From Cryptomeria japonica (taxonomy: Eukaryota > Streptophyta > Pinopsida > Cupressales > Cupressaceae), in assembly GCF_030272615.1 (NCBI RefSeq), contig NC_081413.1:143566476-143630475 (forward strand): a stretch of DNA of 64,000 nt, read 5' to 3'. Both the position numbers and the translations under genes were made by a program. The notes beneath the pieces were generated by a model. The model worked only from the letters and a program-made list of their open reading frames with translations, did no database searches and had not been told where the DNA came from. Within the stretch, counting starts at the first letter, position 1. Every line of letters starts with the position of its first letter. This document shows positions 1 through 12,062 of the stretch, in pieces.

Positions 1-1130
1 TTAGTTCCTGAGATTCCCATTCAATGATAAAGAAGTTGTTTTGCATTGCATTTACTTGTAGTGTCATAAAATTGTGACCCTAGCAATTTTCGACTGCGTT
101 AGGGTCCTCACGCACGCGAGATCAAATCCTCTAGCCTAATCGAAGACCGGAGATTGCTCAACCCTCAGAAACAACTTCTTTCTTGGCCTCTGCATCATCT
201 CATCTGCACTCTGCCCTAGAGAAAGAGGTAGGACAAGGGCGTGACGCCACTGTCACCCCTTGGACAGGAGCGTGATGCCATTGTCACCCCTTGGAAAGGG
301 GCGTGACGCCACTGTCCCCCGAGACAGGGGCGTGGCGCCCCTGTCCTTGCCCTATTTTGGGGTAGGACCCTTCCTAGGGTTGCATTGTTGGTTGTGCACT
401 GGGCGGGAAACTCCCCTGATGTCGGCTTATGATGAAAATCAAATCCACTAACATTTATTTAAGGGGCATTCATCCTCTCATTTGCATAAGTTGAAGTTCA
501 ATAAGGTGGAATTTGGATAAGGTCATAAGTGATCGAGCATTCAAGAGCATTCAAGTATTCTTTTCCAGCATTGAGCATTCTCAAATTTCCCTTCAAGGGT
601 AGGTGTTGCATTCAAGTCAAGGATTCAACCATTGAAGAGGAGATTGATTCCAACATTCAATTCCACAGAAGCACTTCTATCAACATTGCTATCACAACCT
701 CCCTTGAGGTGATTTACAATTCAGTCTTTCATTTACAACTACTTGCAAGTATTTTTTTTCATTACTTGGTTGATTCCAAATTTGGGGTTTGACCTAAAGG
801 CAAACCCCCAATCCCAACCCATTTTCCTCTCTTTTATGTGTGTAGGTTGCAGGTGCACAACTGTACTTTCGAATTCGGGCTCCATTTGTAGAAGTGGAAA
901 AACCCTTTTTATTTCATGAATTTTTTGGAGGACTGTGTACGTTCCCACCATGGTCTAGGCAATTTTTCCTCAAATTCGTAGGGCGACTTCGTCTCGACAT
1001 ATTACTACCAAATCCAGGTGCACAACTTCATCCCATAATCCGATCTCAAGTTATAATCAGTTCTTTATCACTTTTGCACTACGTAATTCAATCAATTCCT
1101 TTCCATTTCAAATAAGGAAGAGGGGATCAA
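1..1130. repeat. Probable LTR-retrotransposon-derived sequence, ends not defined
   Basis: No open frame here looks like a real protein. The stretch has the texture of a conifer LTR: a T-rich block, a TATA-like run near 450, and a GC-rich minisatellite at 236-345. No partner LTR, primer binding site or target duplication is visible in the window, so the assignment rests on general appearance only. It could equally be unrelated intergenic DNA. Confidence 0.3.
236..345. repeat. GC-rich minisatellite, about 32 bp unit, 3-4 copies
   Basis: A unit of about 32 bp containing GGCGTGACGCCACTGTC repeats with small changes from 236 to 345. Each unit holds the short palindrome GGCGTGACGCC, so each could fold into a small hairpin. 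It stands out from the AT-rich surroundings. The short reading frame over it is a by-product of the repeat. Confidence 0.8.
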
Positions 1131-3550
1131 CTTATCATTCCCATTTCATTCAGAATTCAATCTTCATCTTTGAAGGTTGAATCTAGTGAATTCTCCTCTC
1201 CTCTTCCAAATGTAATTTGATGAAAAGTATTTGAAGGGTAATCAATAGTGAAACTCTCATCTCTCTTTGAGGGAAAGGGTAGTTTTCCTCTTGATCTCAT
1301 CAATCACCATTTTTCCACATTACATTACTAATAACTGATCGCCCCACTTGTCCTTCCACCATTTTATGATTCTTTCCTTCAAGGAGCCTTGCCTTGTCCT
1401 GTCCATTTAACACAGGAGGCCTTGTTTTTCAAGTGTCCAACATTGCTTTTCAAAATCTTTGTTGGGCTTATCATTGCTTTACTTTACAATTTTCTAAATA
1501 GATCAGGACTTTGGTAGGGTTTCCACTAGTGTTTCCGACATCTTGCTAGTTCCTCCTATGACCATGGTTAAAGCCTTCTTTTACTAGCAACCCTTTCCAA
1601 ATGTCCAAGGCTTTGTATTAGGTTGATCAAAATTCTTGTACCTACAACCCCTTTCAATCCTTCCTCTCGCGACATGCTACCAAGGGATCCGATTGACCCT
1701 AGAGATGAAATATTATTTTTAATATATAATATTATATTAATATATTAAATAACATCTAATATATAATTTAATATATGAAACTTCAAATTCAAATTAATAG
1801 TAAACTCTAAAAAATATTAAAAATTAATGTATATTATTTTATTTTTATAATATTTATTATAAAAACATAGAATTTACATGTTTTATTTTTTAGAATATTT
1901 AAATAAAATTATTTCAATATTTTCTAATGTCAATTTTTTTTCTTTTAATTGTAATAATAAATTTAAATTATTTTTTCTTTAAATGTTTTGAAATCCTATT
2001 TAATCATTATAATTGCATCTTAGTTTATTTTTGATCGACCTAAGGGATTCCTACCAAAAAAAAAACAATCTTTATTTTAGGAAAGATGAATATTTTTTAA
2101 ATAGAAACAAGTGCCACATAGTGGCAAGTACTTGCCTTGTTAATTTGTAGTTGAAATAGTAATTTATTAATTGTCACCAATATATTGTTTAATTTAATTT
2201 AATTTATTTTATATTGTCTATCTTTATGACAATTGTGTTGTCTTAAATGTATAATTATAAAATATTTCACCAATAACATATTAATAACTATTAACTATAT
2301 TTTAATTATGGTATGTGAAGGTTTTATTGATCAAGAAAATATATAATTATATCTTAGCCATATTAACTTTAATCATAATATTAACCATAAACTTAATACT
2401 AATTAAACCCTAACCCTATAAACCCAATTTAAATCTTAGGAACACCAACTCCAATCCTAATTGAACCCTATTATTAACTCTAACCCTAATCCTAACCTAA
2501 CCTTGAACTTAATTTTATTTTAGAATGCTTAATTTTATTTAATGCTGGTATATATTTTTTAATATTTACATTAGATCCATGCTCCTAATTCAATTATTAT
2601 TTAATAAGTACATTAGATTAAGAATTGTATTTCAAATTTGAAAACAAGGCTTGTAATAAAATAATATAATAAACCATTTAAATTTTTTTTTAAAATAAAA
2701 TTTTTAATAATCCCTTTTTAATTTTATAATATTATTAAATATAAGATTTTCTAAAATGACAATAGATAATATAATAAAATGAAAAATATCTTAAAAAATG
2801 TACTTAAATAATAAATTAAAGATCAAAGACAAATTTCATTAGAATGGAGTTATAACTCTCATTAATATTTTTTTTATAGTTTAACATCTTTTATTATTTA
2901 TTTTGAAGAAAAATATATATGAAGACAATTTTTATAATAAATTTAAATTAAATTTTATTTTTTTTAATTTTAATAATTTAATTATTATTTTTCTTTATTT
3001 TTTAATGTGATGAAGAGATGAATATAAATAATGTTATATATTAACAATAACATGATAGGGAAAAATCTAGAATGATAAAGAAAGCCTTACAACATTTGAT
3101 TACTAATCATTCATTGAATAAATATTAAAAAAAAACTAATACTCTTCACAACCCAATATGAATCAAATAAGAAAACAATTAAAATATATAATAATTATCA
3201 TAATATTATTTTTTAAAATTATGTTATAATGAAAAAAAATTAAAAATATTTTTCTTAAAAATATGATTTTTTTTTTAAAAGAAATTACATCAAAGAATAC
3301 TTCATTTTTTTTATTTTTTAAAGTTAATTGACTTAAAATTATTTTTATTAAATATATATTTTAAATAAAAAGTATATTATTTATTAAAACATATGAAACT
3401 TAAGTGCAAATGTAAAAATACTAAAAATATCGTTAATTAAACAGTTTGTCTTCCGATTATTTCATGTATAACAACTCAATTGCATTTGGCCAATTAGTGT
3501 GGAGAAAAATATATATATATATTTTTTATATATATTATAAATTGAGAGAC
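1131..3550. other. AT-rich DNA without genes; degenerate telomere-like stretch
   Basis: I see no gene here. From about 1,710 to 3,550 the sequence is very AT-rich, with many short A and T runs. Between about 2,404 and 2,510 several AACCCTAA-like words occur close together, which resembles a decayed interstitial telomere-type repeat (plant unit TTTAGGG), but the copies are too irregular to call a true array. Confidence 0.6.
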
Positions 3551-3731
3551 CCAAAAAGATGTTTATATAGATGAGTTCAGGGGAGGTAGGGCCTCAACAG
3601 TGAAACCAAAAAGAACTAGACGAGTGTCATATACAATGCACTAAAAGAAAGCTCCAAAATAAAGTTGTACTTGCTGCCATAGGGAACTAGAGGAGGATTT
3701 CATCCTGGTCTTCCAACCATGTGGTCCACCC

Positions 3732-6700
3732 CTATGGTCCTTCCATCCAGACCACCTTCTTCCTTTCCATGATTTGTATGCACATGTCAACCCTGTTGAA
3801 GGACAAAGCTCTGGTATCTTGGAGTTCTTTAATTAGTTTCTTAACTGCACTCTCGAAGGCAGTTTGATTTTTTGCGATCCTTGCCCATTCATAACCATCT
3901 TGCATCTCGTATGTAAACATGGTGGCTCGACCTTCTTTGAGGAATCGTAAGAGTTTGTTTCGTTCAACATTCATCAAGAAGCAAACCTGTACAACAATTT
4001 TATAATGTGTTAGTTTAAAAAAAAAACCAGTAAGTTCCCTAGCAGTACCTTGGAACTTCTCCTCATTTCCGAGTTTCCAAATAAACCAAAGGATAAAAGA
4101 GGACAAAATTTACCAAATTAAGTTAGCATCCTTTTTAAGATTATGGATGAAACCAATAACTATATCATAAGTAAAGACATACTCAGTAATGGATATTCCA
4201 AACATTAACCAGATCTCCCTAGCAAAAGGGCAGTCAAGGAAGATGTGTCGAGTGGATCCAGGTTTACTGCATACAAAACATACATCATATTCAGCTAGAT
4301 TATTCCTAATAGGCAATCTATCTAGTAAGAGCTGCCATCTGAAACACTTGATCTTAGGGGGGATGGGAGATTTCCAAAGGTTCTCAAAGGTTTTATACCA
4401 AGCGGTAGGGCTAAGGTGGACATTCCATAGGGTGTTGACATGGTCGATCACAGAGGTGTCCTGGTTAAGCAGGTTGTAGATAGCTTTGGATTTAATTTTA
4501 GGGAGGGGGGAACCATCCTTCCAAAGGAATGAGAGGTACCTGTGGGTGTCAACATGAGTGTTCTTAGGGAGATTGAGGGTGTTACAAACATTCCTAATCA
4601 TATTGTAGGTCCGCTTATGCGAAGCAGGGAGATTAAATTTACTACTAAGTTCCTCCCAGGTGATGAGGTTGTCATTTTCTAGGATATCCATAAGATACTT
4701 GATCCCCTTATTATGCCAAAATCTAGCAGAACATCCTTGGGTTAAGGCCAATGGCTTAGAGTTGTGGTGGAGGTTCCACCAAATCGACCTTTCACCATGA
4801 ATAGTATTGTCAAAGTCAATGTTAGAGTTGTAGATAAGTCCACGCACATGCTCCCAGGCTTTCCAGATGGACTTAAAGACCCAGGTGCCTTGGACAGACA
4901 CTGAGAAATTTCCAGCAAGTAGATCACTGAGTGGTAGGGCTTTCCATGATTTGGCAGCCTTTGGGAATCCATTTTGAAGGTTGTTTCCGATAAGAATCTT
5001 CCAAGGTTCTTGCCCATTTAGTGCATGAAATATCCATTTGGCGGCAAGGGAGATTCCTTGCAGCTTAAGATCCCGAAGGCCCAAACCTCCAAGTTTTTAA
5101 TCTAAGTGGCACCAGGCCCATTTTACCGCATGGGCCTTTCTTTTTCCTTTACCATCGGACCAGAGAAAGCGCCTGATAGCCTTTTGAATTTCATAAATTT
5201 GATAGTCGTTGAACATCCAAACCGAAGAGTAGTAGATACTGTATGAGGATAGGATTTTTTGACATACTTGAACCCTACCTGCTAGGGAGAGGATCCTATT
5301 GTCCCACTTGTTGAGCTTCTTATCAATTTTCCCCTTAACCCAGGTCCACATGTCCCAAAGAGAGGGGGAGATAGAGAAGGGGATACCGAGATATTTGACA
5401 CTCATGTTGGGTCCTCCCCATGAGTACCCATCTTGTTGTAGCTGTATGCGGGAAAAGTGGGCGAATAAAACTTAATATATGAAAATATTGTTAATACTAG
5501 TCCACACACACACACACAGGACTTCTTGATGCAAGCTATGGAGTAACGTAGTGTTACTCAGCTTCATATTCATTTAGGAATATGGTCATTTTTATACGTC
5601 TACAACAGCCAGTCCGGAGGTTCATCCTTCCAGCAAAGTAAAATAGATTTGGAGCTGGAGATCCTGGCTTCAGAGGCTTTACTGAAGGTGTCAATTTTTA
5701 GGTTGAGGGAATCTATGTTTTGCCTGGAGAGCTCCAGAAAAAGAGAGGTATCATCAACAAATTGGATATTCAGCAATTTAGAGTTATCCGGCAGCGCGAT
5801 GCCATGGACTCTAGGAGATAGAGTATCATCTCCAAGGAGATAAAAGAGGGCATCTGAGGCAATAACAAACAGAGCAGGGGCAAGAGGGCAACCCTGCCTT
5901 GTGGATCTAGAGAGAGGAATAGGCTGGGATAGGGTTCCATTAACTTCAATCATGGCGGAAGCATCTTTGAGGAGAATTCAGACATAGTCACAGAACTCGT
6001 TAGGGAAGCCAAAAGCTCGGAGCATCATGAGGATGAAATCCCACTTGACTCTGTAATAGGCTTTCTCAAAGTCCACAACATGACAATGTCCTGGTTAGAG
6101 GTTCTGGCCCATTCCATGGATTCCTAGCTAGTGACAAGGTTTTCCAATATGTACCTGCCTTTAATGAATCCAGTTTGGGTAGAGCAAATGAATTTTGGAA
6201 GAATCTTTTCAAGGCGGGTAGCTAAGGCTTTGGCAAGGATTTTATAGGAGACGTTGAGGAGGGTGATTGGCCTCCAGTTCTTAATGAGTGCTTTGTCTCC
6301 ATCTTTAGGGATGAGTTTAACAATACCTTTATTTATGAATTCCCCCAGAGTGCCATTGTCAAGAGCTTCATTGTATATGTCATAGAGGTCATGTGTGACC
6401 CAATCATGATTGGCTTTGTAGAACTCCGCAGGGAGACCATCGGGGCCTAGAGCTTTATTATCCTTGAGGTCTTTAATGGCATCGACTATTTCTTGTATAG
6501 AAATCCTGGCTTTGAGGAGGAGAGCATCACCATCAGAGATCCTTTTAGGGATGATGGTACTACATTTGTGTCGAGCCTCTTTCGAGGCCTCATTATCTTC
6601 TGAGGTAAAGAGAGTTCTATAGAACATTTCGAAGGCCTCTTTGATATCATTGAGATCCAGGAGTTCCTTGTTGTCTACAGTTATTCTATCAATTTTTTCC

Positions 6701-7884
6701 CTGTTTTGTTTCTGCTTACGGAGGTTAAAGAAGATTTTGGAGCCTTTATCTTTGAATTGGGGCCAGTGGTTGCGGGCTCTAATGAAGGCTCCCCTGATTT
6801 TGACCTGCTGGTGCTTTCTGAGGATGTCTCTGGCTTTAGAGACATGCTTGGCCAAGATGGGGGAGGAGGGGTTGGTATGAATATCCTGCTCTAGGGATTG
6901 GAGGTGAAGGGTGAGAGTTTTTTCTGTGGTTCTAGAGTCCTTGGCTTTCTTTTGGCCAATGGTTTGGAGTACTTTCTGCCAGGAGGAGACATTCCTTGTC
7001 CACCTGAGAGTGCAGGATTGAGGAGGCTGAGGCTGAAGGTTAAAGAACCTAACCACCTCAAGGGCACCTAAAACATCTTGGTCTTTGAGGAGGGAGGTGT
7101 TGAGAATAAATTTCTTGCTATAGGGGCTGCTAATGGGGATAGCGTTTCTAGTGTTAATGAGCAAGGATAGGGAAATGGTCAGAAAGGGTAACTGGCAGGA
7201 CAACAACCACACTCCCCAAGTGGTTAGGGGAGAAGGAGAAGAAGTCGTTGTTAGCATAAAATCTGTCCAGTCTGGAGTAAATAGATTGGAGCCTTGTTGA
7301 AAATTGCACCAAGTGTACCACAGGTTAGAAGCAACAGTTTTAGTGCCCTCGAGGGGGTCAAATAACTGGAGTTTTTGTTTAAGTTTGTCCCAGTGGGGTT
7401 TTTCTGCATTTTTCCATTCAAAAGGAAGTCCCCCAGCCTTGTCATCTTGATGCTTAGTCATATTGAAGTCACCAGCCACTATCCAGGGGATACTTGGGAG
7501 GGAAGTCAGCCAGATCCAAAGGGACACTCTTTCCTTGTAGTCATTAGGTGCATAGATAGAGAAAACGCCAAAGCTAGAGCCCCTAATATCTAGGGTAGCC
7601 TAGGCTGCTCTGTTGCAAGGGGAGATCCCTTTATCCTTAATGTTACTTGCCCACTTGGGGGAGATAAGAAGGCCAACTCCTCCCTTTCCTTTCGGGTAGT
7701 TGGTGCAAATTTTAATTGCATCTCTCCAGATAAAGTCAAGTGAGCTGTCAAGATGGAAGCCCACGGATTTAAGTTCTTGCAGCATCAGGAAATCTATGTT
7801 CTTGTGGTGGCTCAGAGAGCTTTTGATGACAAACTTCCTATCAGGCGACTCAAGGCCTCTTATATTCCAAGAGATGTATTTCAT
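3732..7884 (-). pseudogene. LINE ORF2: endonuclease-reverse transcriptase, multiply broken
   Basis: ORF2 of L1 elements nicks the target and copies the RNA into it. The N-terminus (7884 on) starts KYISWNIRGLESPDRK, typical of the AP endonuclease, and GDFN near 7,470 is another endonuclease motif. RT motifs follow: NWRPITLLNVSYKILAK near 6,250, RQGCPLAPALF near 5,890, and the catalytic FVDD near 5,750. The tail at 4110-4400 is a zf-RVT region (WKSPIPPKIKCFRW, then CFVC and HIFLDCPFA). Breaks: TAG at 7600-7602 and 6124-6126, a frameshift near 6,080, a stop near 5,979, a 164 bp insert at 5439-5602, and stops at 5097 and 4107-4112. The reading frame is otherwise kept, so decay is moderate. Confidence 0.9.
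5439..5602. mobile_element. MITE-like 164 bp insert in LINE ORF2
   Basis: The LINE protein reads through both sides of this segment in register once it is skipped (…PPDWLL on one side, QQDGYSWGGPNMSVK on the other), so it is an insertion. Its ends are imperfect inverted repeats, TAGCTGTAT against TAGACGTAT. It is AT-rich and contains a (CA)8 microsatellite at 5503-5518. No coding capacity and no clear target duplication were seen, so the superfamily is unknown. Confidence 0.65.
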
Positions 7885-7905
7885 TAGAGAGGAGGGTTAG
7901 GAAGT

Positions 7906-9612
7906 TCAACTAGGGAGACCGCAAGGATCTCCAGACTTCTTTTTATTCTTGGAACCCATAGGCCTACCTTTTTTTTTTGTCAAGGAGGATCCTTTTATAA
8001 GGTCGTCCTCATCTTCACTAACTTCAGATGGTTCATTCCTAGTATCTGCAATTCCTCCTATGTCGGACCCAGACATCTGGGAGTCTGGAAAGCCAAGGAG
8101 CACTGTGCTAGACCTAATTTCTTCAAGACACTTATTGGCGTAGATTACTTCAATAACATGATTATCTTCTAACTCTTTGAGCATAGAGGCTGTCGAAGGG
8201 TTGGTGATGTTAACTTCAGGGGTAGGCCCTGCAGGTAATGAGGAGTCCGAATTCTTGGGGGTTTCAGATCTGATCATCACACTTGCAGGGTTATCACTGG
8301 TGCTAGCAACATCAACAATTCGACTAGGGTTCTCAAGTTTCTTAACCATTTTCTTTACCACGAAGTTTGCCTGGGTTCGAGCAGGAGTGGGTGAGCTAAT
8401 ATTTGAAGGGAGGGGGCAATCGCAGATGCTTGTTGTTTGGTTGATAGATGGGATAGAAGGAAGGCTTTGATTAGGGGCATTCTGGTTGCTAATTTTCCTC
8501 CTACGCTTTCTAGAAGTGACCAACTGAAAACAATCAGAGGGCGATTCTGGAGGACCAATTGGTGGGTCAGAGGCCAGATTGATGTGATCAGAGACAATGG
8601 ATGAGTGATCAATGTGCATGGGTTTTAATTCTGAAGAATTGGTGGTGGGAATAACGACTTCTTCGTTAACAGGGAGCAGGGTGGATGAGTGTTGAGAAAC
8701 CTTGGATCTAGGGTTCGTGGGGGCATCAGATGAGTTAATGTTGGGTTTATGATTCCTGCGATTAATGATTGGGCAATTTTTTTGAAGATGCCCTTCTTTT
8801 TTGCAGAGAAAGCATGCATTTAATCCACCAAGCATTTCAATAGGACAGACAAAGGTTTCTTCATTGACGTTTAGGGTAAAAGATGGTGGGATATCAATCC
8901 CTGGCTTGATCGATACAAGCATCCTGACATCCAGGTTAGGGACAAGGCGGGCCGTTTCATCAATACATATCATTTTTCCAAAGGGTTCCATTAACTGTGG
9001 AAGAAAACGCCAAAGGAAGGGGGGTACATCCTTGAGGATGACCCACCTTGGGGAGGATAGTGCGAGAACCTCATCACAAACCGCCTCTGGAGACCAAGCT
9101 AGGGCACGGAAGGAAATATTTCCAACTGTCCAGCAATGATGCTTTAGTGCCTCCCTTTGAGCCTCGTGAGAATTAAAGAAAATAAGGTAGAGACCCTTTT
9201 GAATTTGTCTACAAAAAGATATTTTAAGCTTTAATTTTAAATTCAAGAGGTTATGAAACTAGTCGTCTAAAAATTTCCTAGGTGGGCATTTCTCGACATC
9301 AACACATGAAAAGAAAATGGTCGTATTACTTAACCTAGTCTTTTCCGAGGCAATTTCATTCAACATTTCCAAATTGGGCGAAATGTAGAAGGAGCCCGAG
9401 ATAGTGCTAGGGCACTTACCTGCTTCACCAGATCTTTCTTTGCTAGGAGCCTTACAAAATCGCGCATTAGGGTTGACTCCATTTGCAGGCAGGGAGACGG
9501 TTTCGATGAAAGATTTCTTTGGTAAAGATTTAGATTGGTCTGCGGATTTAGGGTCGTTAATGGCACCACCATCCGATTCTGACTCCATAGGGAGCCAAAG
9601 ATTAATCCGCAT
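7906..9612 (-). pseudogene. LINE ORF1 protein, DUF4283-like with CCHC zinc knuckle
   Basis: ORF1 of plant L1 elements binds the element RNA and forms the ribonucleoprotein with ORF2. The frame runs from 9612 to 7906 with one in-frame TAG at 9259-9261, which splits it into about 117 and 446 residues. The second part begins with a DUF4283-like fold (a stretch with WTVGNISFRALAW and VILKDVPPFLW), followed by a CCHC knuckle, C-x2-C-x4-H-x4-C, at about residues 145-158 of that part. The C-terminal half is Ser/Pro-rich and low in complexity, and ends in a basic Gly/Lys tail. The stop probably makes it non-functional, unless translation restarts downstream. Family assignment is firm; exact start is uncertain. 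Confidence 0.85.
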
Positions 9613-9660
9613 GAGTGACCAGGTAGGCGGGGGGAGTTGCGAATTAAAAGAAGTGCAAAA

Positions 9661-10743
9661 TTAAATATGCAAATAGAAGGAAAGAAAAGAATGGAAGGAA
9701 ATAGCAGTGGAGAGGAGTTTCAAACCGGGTGGAGGAGAATTAACCCCTCCACAAAGATGTCGTGGTGTCCACGTCACTACAGTTGCCTCGATCAACTTGC
9801 AGACAACCAGACTTAGCGCACGCAGGCCTCGAGGTTTGCAGATGTCAGATTTGCAATCGCCGAGTTTGCAGACCCCATCTTCGAATCAAGTCATATTTTG
9901 TAAAATTTCTGCCGTTCCCGGAGATCTCTAGGGTTTGTTCAGATGGCTATAACTTTCTCCGCATACAAAACAAGGGTTTACTTTCGCAGGGTCTTTCATA
10001 TTCGCTTCCGTGATTAATTAAATGAATCAGTGTGGGTTTACTTTCGCAGGTCCTTTCATATTCGCTTCATGATTTTCATATTCGCTTCATGATTCTGGCC
10101 CGAAACCTTCTGGCGATTCTTACCAATTGCCCTTGTTTGCTGGGTTCTGGAAAACCCTAGTATCTTATCTTTAGTCCGATCTGGCAGCGTTATCTTATCA
10201 ATATTTGCTAGCTGTATGGTTCTTTAATCCCACGATCCCTTGTAGGCACCTGTTTGCTCTTTCCACGTCTTCGTATTTCCTGGTCTCTTCCGTCAGATTC
10301 TATTCCTTTCTTTTCTTTCTTCTGTGTGATCCCTGGTGTATCGCCTTCGCTCTGTCTTTTCCGAAAAATATATTTTAGAATTTATAAAGTTAAAAAATAT
10401 GCATCTATATTTAATGAGAACAAAATATATTTTAAAAACAGAATAACAGTTGATTATAATTGGTTAAAATCAGTTTTAAATAAAAATCATTACAATAGTA
10501 TTGCCTAACAACAAGTACTAATAATAATAACTTTTTACTAATTGCCATTCATATTATTAATAACCAATTAAAAAATATTATCGCAATAATCCTAACGGCC
10601 ATAGGCGTATCAATTCACACAGAATGTAAATTTCGCCGTGGATTTCCACGTCAAAACTTGAAAAAGATTATCCCTCATCCATAATGTTGTCCATGGAATA
10701 AATTTCTGAACGCTGCAATACGGGTTTTTACAAGCGGTGAGTA
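9661..10743. other. Region between LINE and RING ligase; likely ligase promoter and 5' UTR
   Basis: This segment lies between the 5' end of the LINE and the start of the RING gene on the other strand, so two transcription starts may face away from each other here. A 60 bp unit beginning GGGTTTACTTTCGCAGG is tandemly duplicated at 9974-10033 and 10034-10094, with partial further copies of ATATTCGCTTC. No convincing TATA box close to the ATG was identified. No further gene is seen. Confidence 0.5.
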
Positions 10744-12062
10744 ATGGCGGAAGTCGAAAGAGCAGTTGCAGAGTTTGAACCACATCAACAACACCGCTTT
10801 ACATCGGTTGCAACGTTATCGTATTGGTGTGATGACTGCAAGAAAGAAGTTGCCGTGGCGAGGGAGGCAGCAGGTGCAGCTGTATGCAGCATCTGTAAAA
10901 GAGGCAGGGTTGAACCAATGCCGCCTTCTTTCTCTTCTTCCGCTTCGCAGGTCGAGGTTCGAACCCGCGACACGCCGTCTTTCAGGCATTTCCTTGGCGC
11001 TTTGCGCCTGTTTGACGAGGAGGACAACGAAGAACATTTCAGCGATGAAGACGAAGAAGAGGAGGATGACGACGGTGGACTTGAGAATTATATGGACTGC
11101 TTGCCCCAGCGTTGGATTATAGACGGCGACGAGGAAAATTCTGAAGAAGAAAAATCAGCAGTAGCAGAAGAAGAAGAACCGGCGTGGGCTGATCTAGTTA
11201 TTTCCGAAAGCTTTTACGCCTCCGGCGAAGACGAGATGGAAGCCCGGTCGGAAAACCCTGGCGTTTGGGCCGAGGTCGAACCCATGACCTTCGGTTTTAC
11301 GGAGCAACAGAGAGTTAGGGTTTCTGATCTCGTTAACGAAGGGGATTCAAGGTTTAGGGTTTCGGAATCCGAACCGGAACGGGAACCCAGGGATAGGGTC
11401 TCAGATACTGAGTTCGAACTCGAGACCTGTGACTCCGATGGTCATCCCGATCTCTTTGGCCGAAATTCAAATGTGGCACATGTCGAATTTGAATTCGACA
11501 CGTTGGTTCAAGGCTTGGATGAGGTCGGACATGAAAATTCAGTATCCGAAGTCGCACACCTCGACATGGCCACCGATTCCAGGGCCAGGTTCGACCTTAT
11601 CCGCACTTTGGGTCGAGACTTAGACTTGGGTGAGGTCGATCCTGAAAATTCAGACCCTGGAGTCGTTGACCTCGACCGTAGTATCGATTCCAGGGCAAGG
11701 TTTGGCCTTGTTCACTGGAACCCTTTGGTGGCTGATTCGGATGAGTATGCAGGCTCTGTCGAAGGCAGCCAGAGTGTTGGTGATTCAGATGCAGGCGATC
11801 TGTGCATTGCCTTCAGGTCATGGGATTCATTTGGCGTTGAAGAAGGCAGTGAAGATGTGAATGGGGAAGATCAGTATGAGGAATGGGAGGAGCTGTATCG
11901 AGATGTTCCTGAGGTTGATCTCAGAGTGGATGAAACAATTGTGCCCCTAGCTGAAGAAGACCGGCATGACTCGCAACGTTCTCACGTGGCGGAAATCGGA
12001 CTGGTCGGAAATTTTGACTGGACTAACGTGCTGGAGGATTTCCGTGATATCGAATTTACAGG
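10744..12062 (+). CDS. RING-H2 E3 ubiquitin ligase, exon 1 (zinc ribbon and acidic region)
   Basis: First exon of the only clear host gene. It encodes 439 full residues plus two bases of codon 440. The N-terminus has a zinc-ribbon: Cys29-x2-Cys32 and Cys48-x2-Cys51 in the context SYWCDDC and VCSICKRG. This is the ribbon that precedes the RING in CIP8/RDUF-like plant ligases. The rest is long, strongly acidic (runs of Glu/Asp near residues 95-150) and likely disordered, with repeated DSRARF-type motifs. The ATG sits in a good context (gtaATGGCG). The frame stays open past 12062 for 57 more bases, but that tail is hydrophobic and unlike the rest, and ACAGG|gtatct is a good splice donor, so I end the exon there. 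Joined to exon 2 it gives about 582 residues, longer than CIP8 (about 330) mainly because of the acidic region. Confidence 0.85.

Larger units (their letters stand above)
3560..9660 (-). mobile_element. L1-type non-LTR retrotransposon (LINE), near full length, decayed
   Basis: Reading on the minus strand, the order is ORF1 (nucleic-acid-binding, zinc knuckle), then ORF2 with AP endonuclease, reverse transcriptase and a C-terminal zf-RVT region, which is the standard plant L1 layout. ORF1 ends at 7906 and ORF2 begins near 7884, about 20 bases apart. The element carries several in-frame stops, at least one frameshift and a 164 bp insert, so it cannot move by itself. The 3' end lies somewhere left of 3,730 in AT-rich DNA and the 5' end near 9,660 or a little beyond. 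I could not identify target-site duplications, so both ends are approximate. Confidence 0.9.

Noticed and set aside
2404-2510. True interstitial telomere array
   Set aside because: The AACCCTAA-like words are irregular and few; low-complexity AT-rich sequence explains them.
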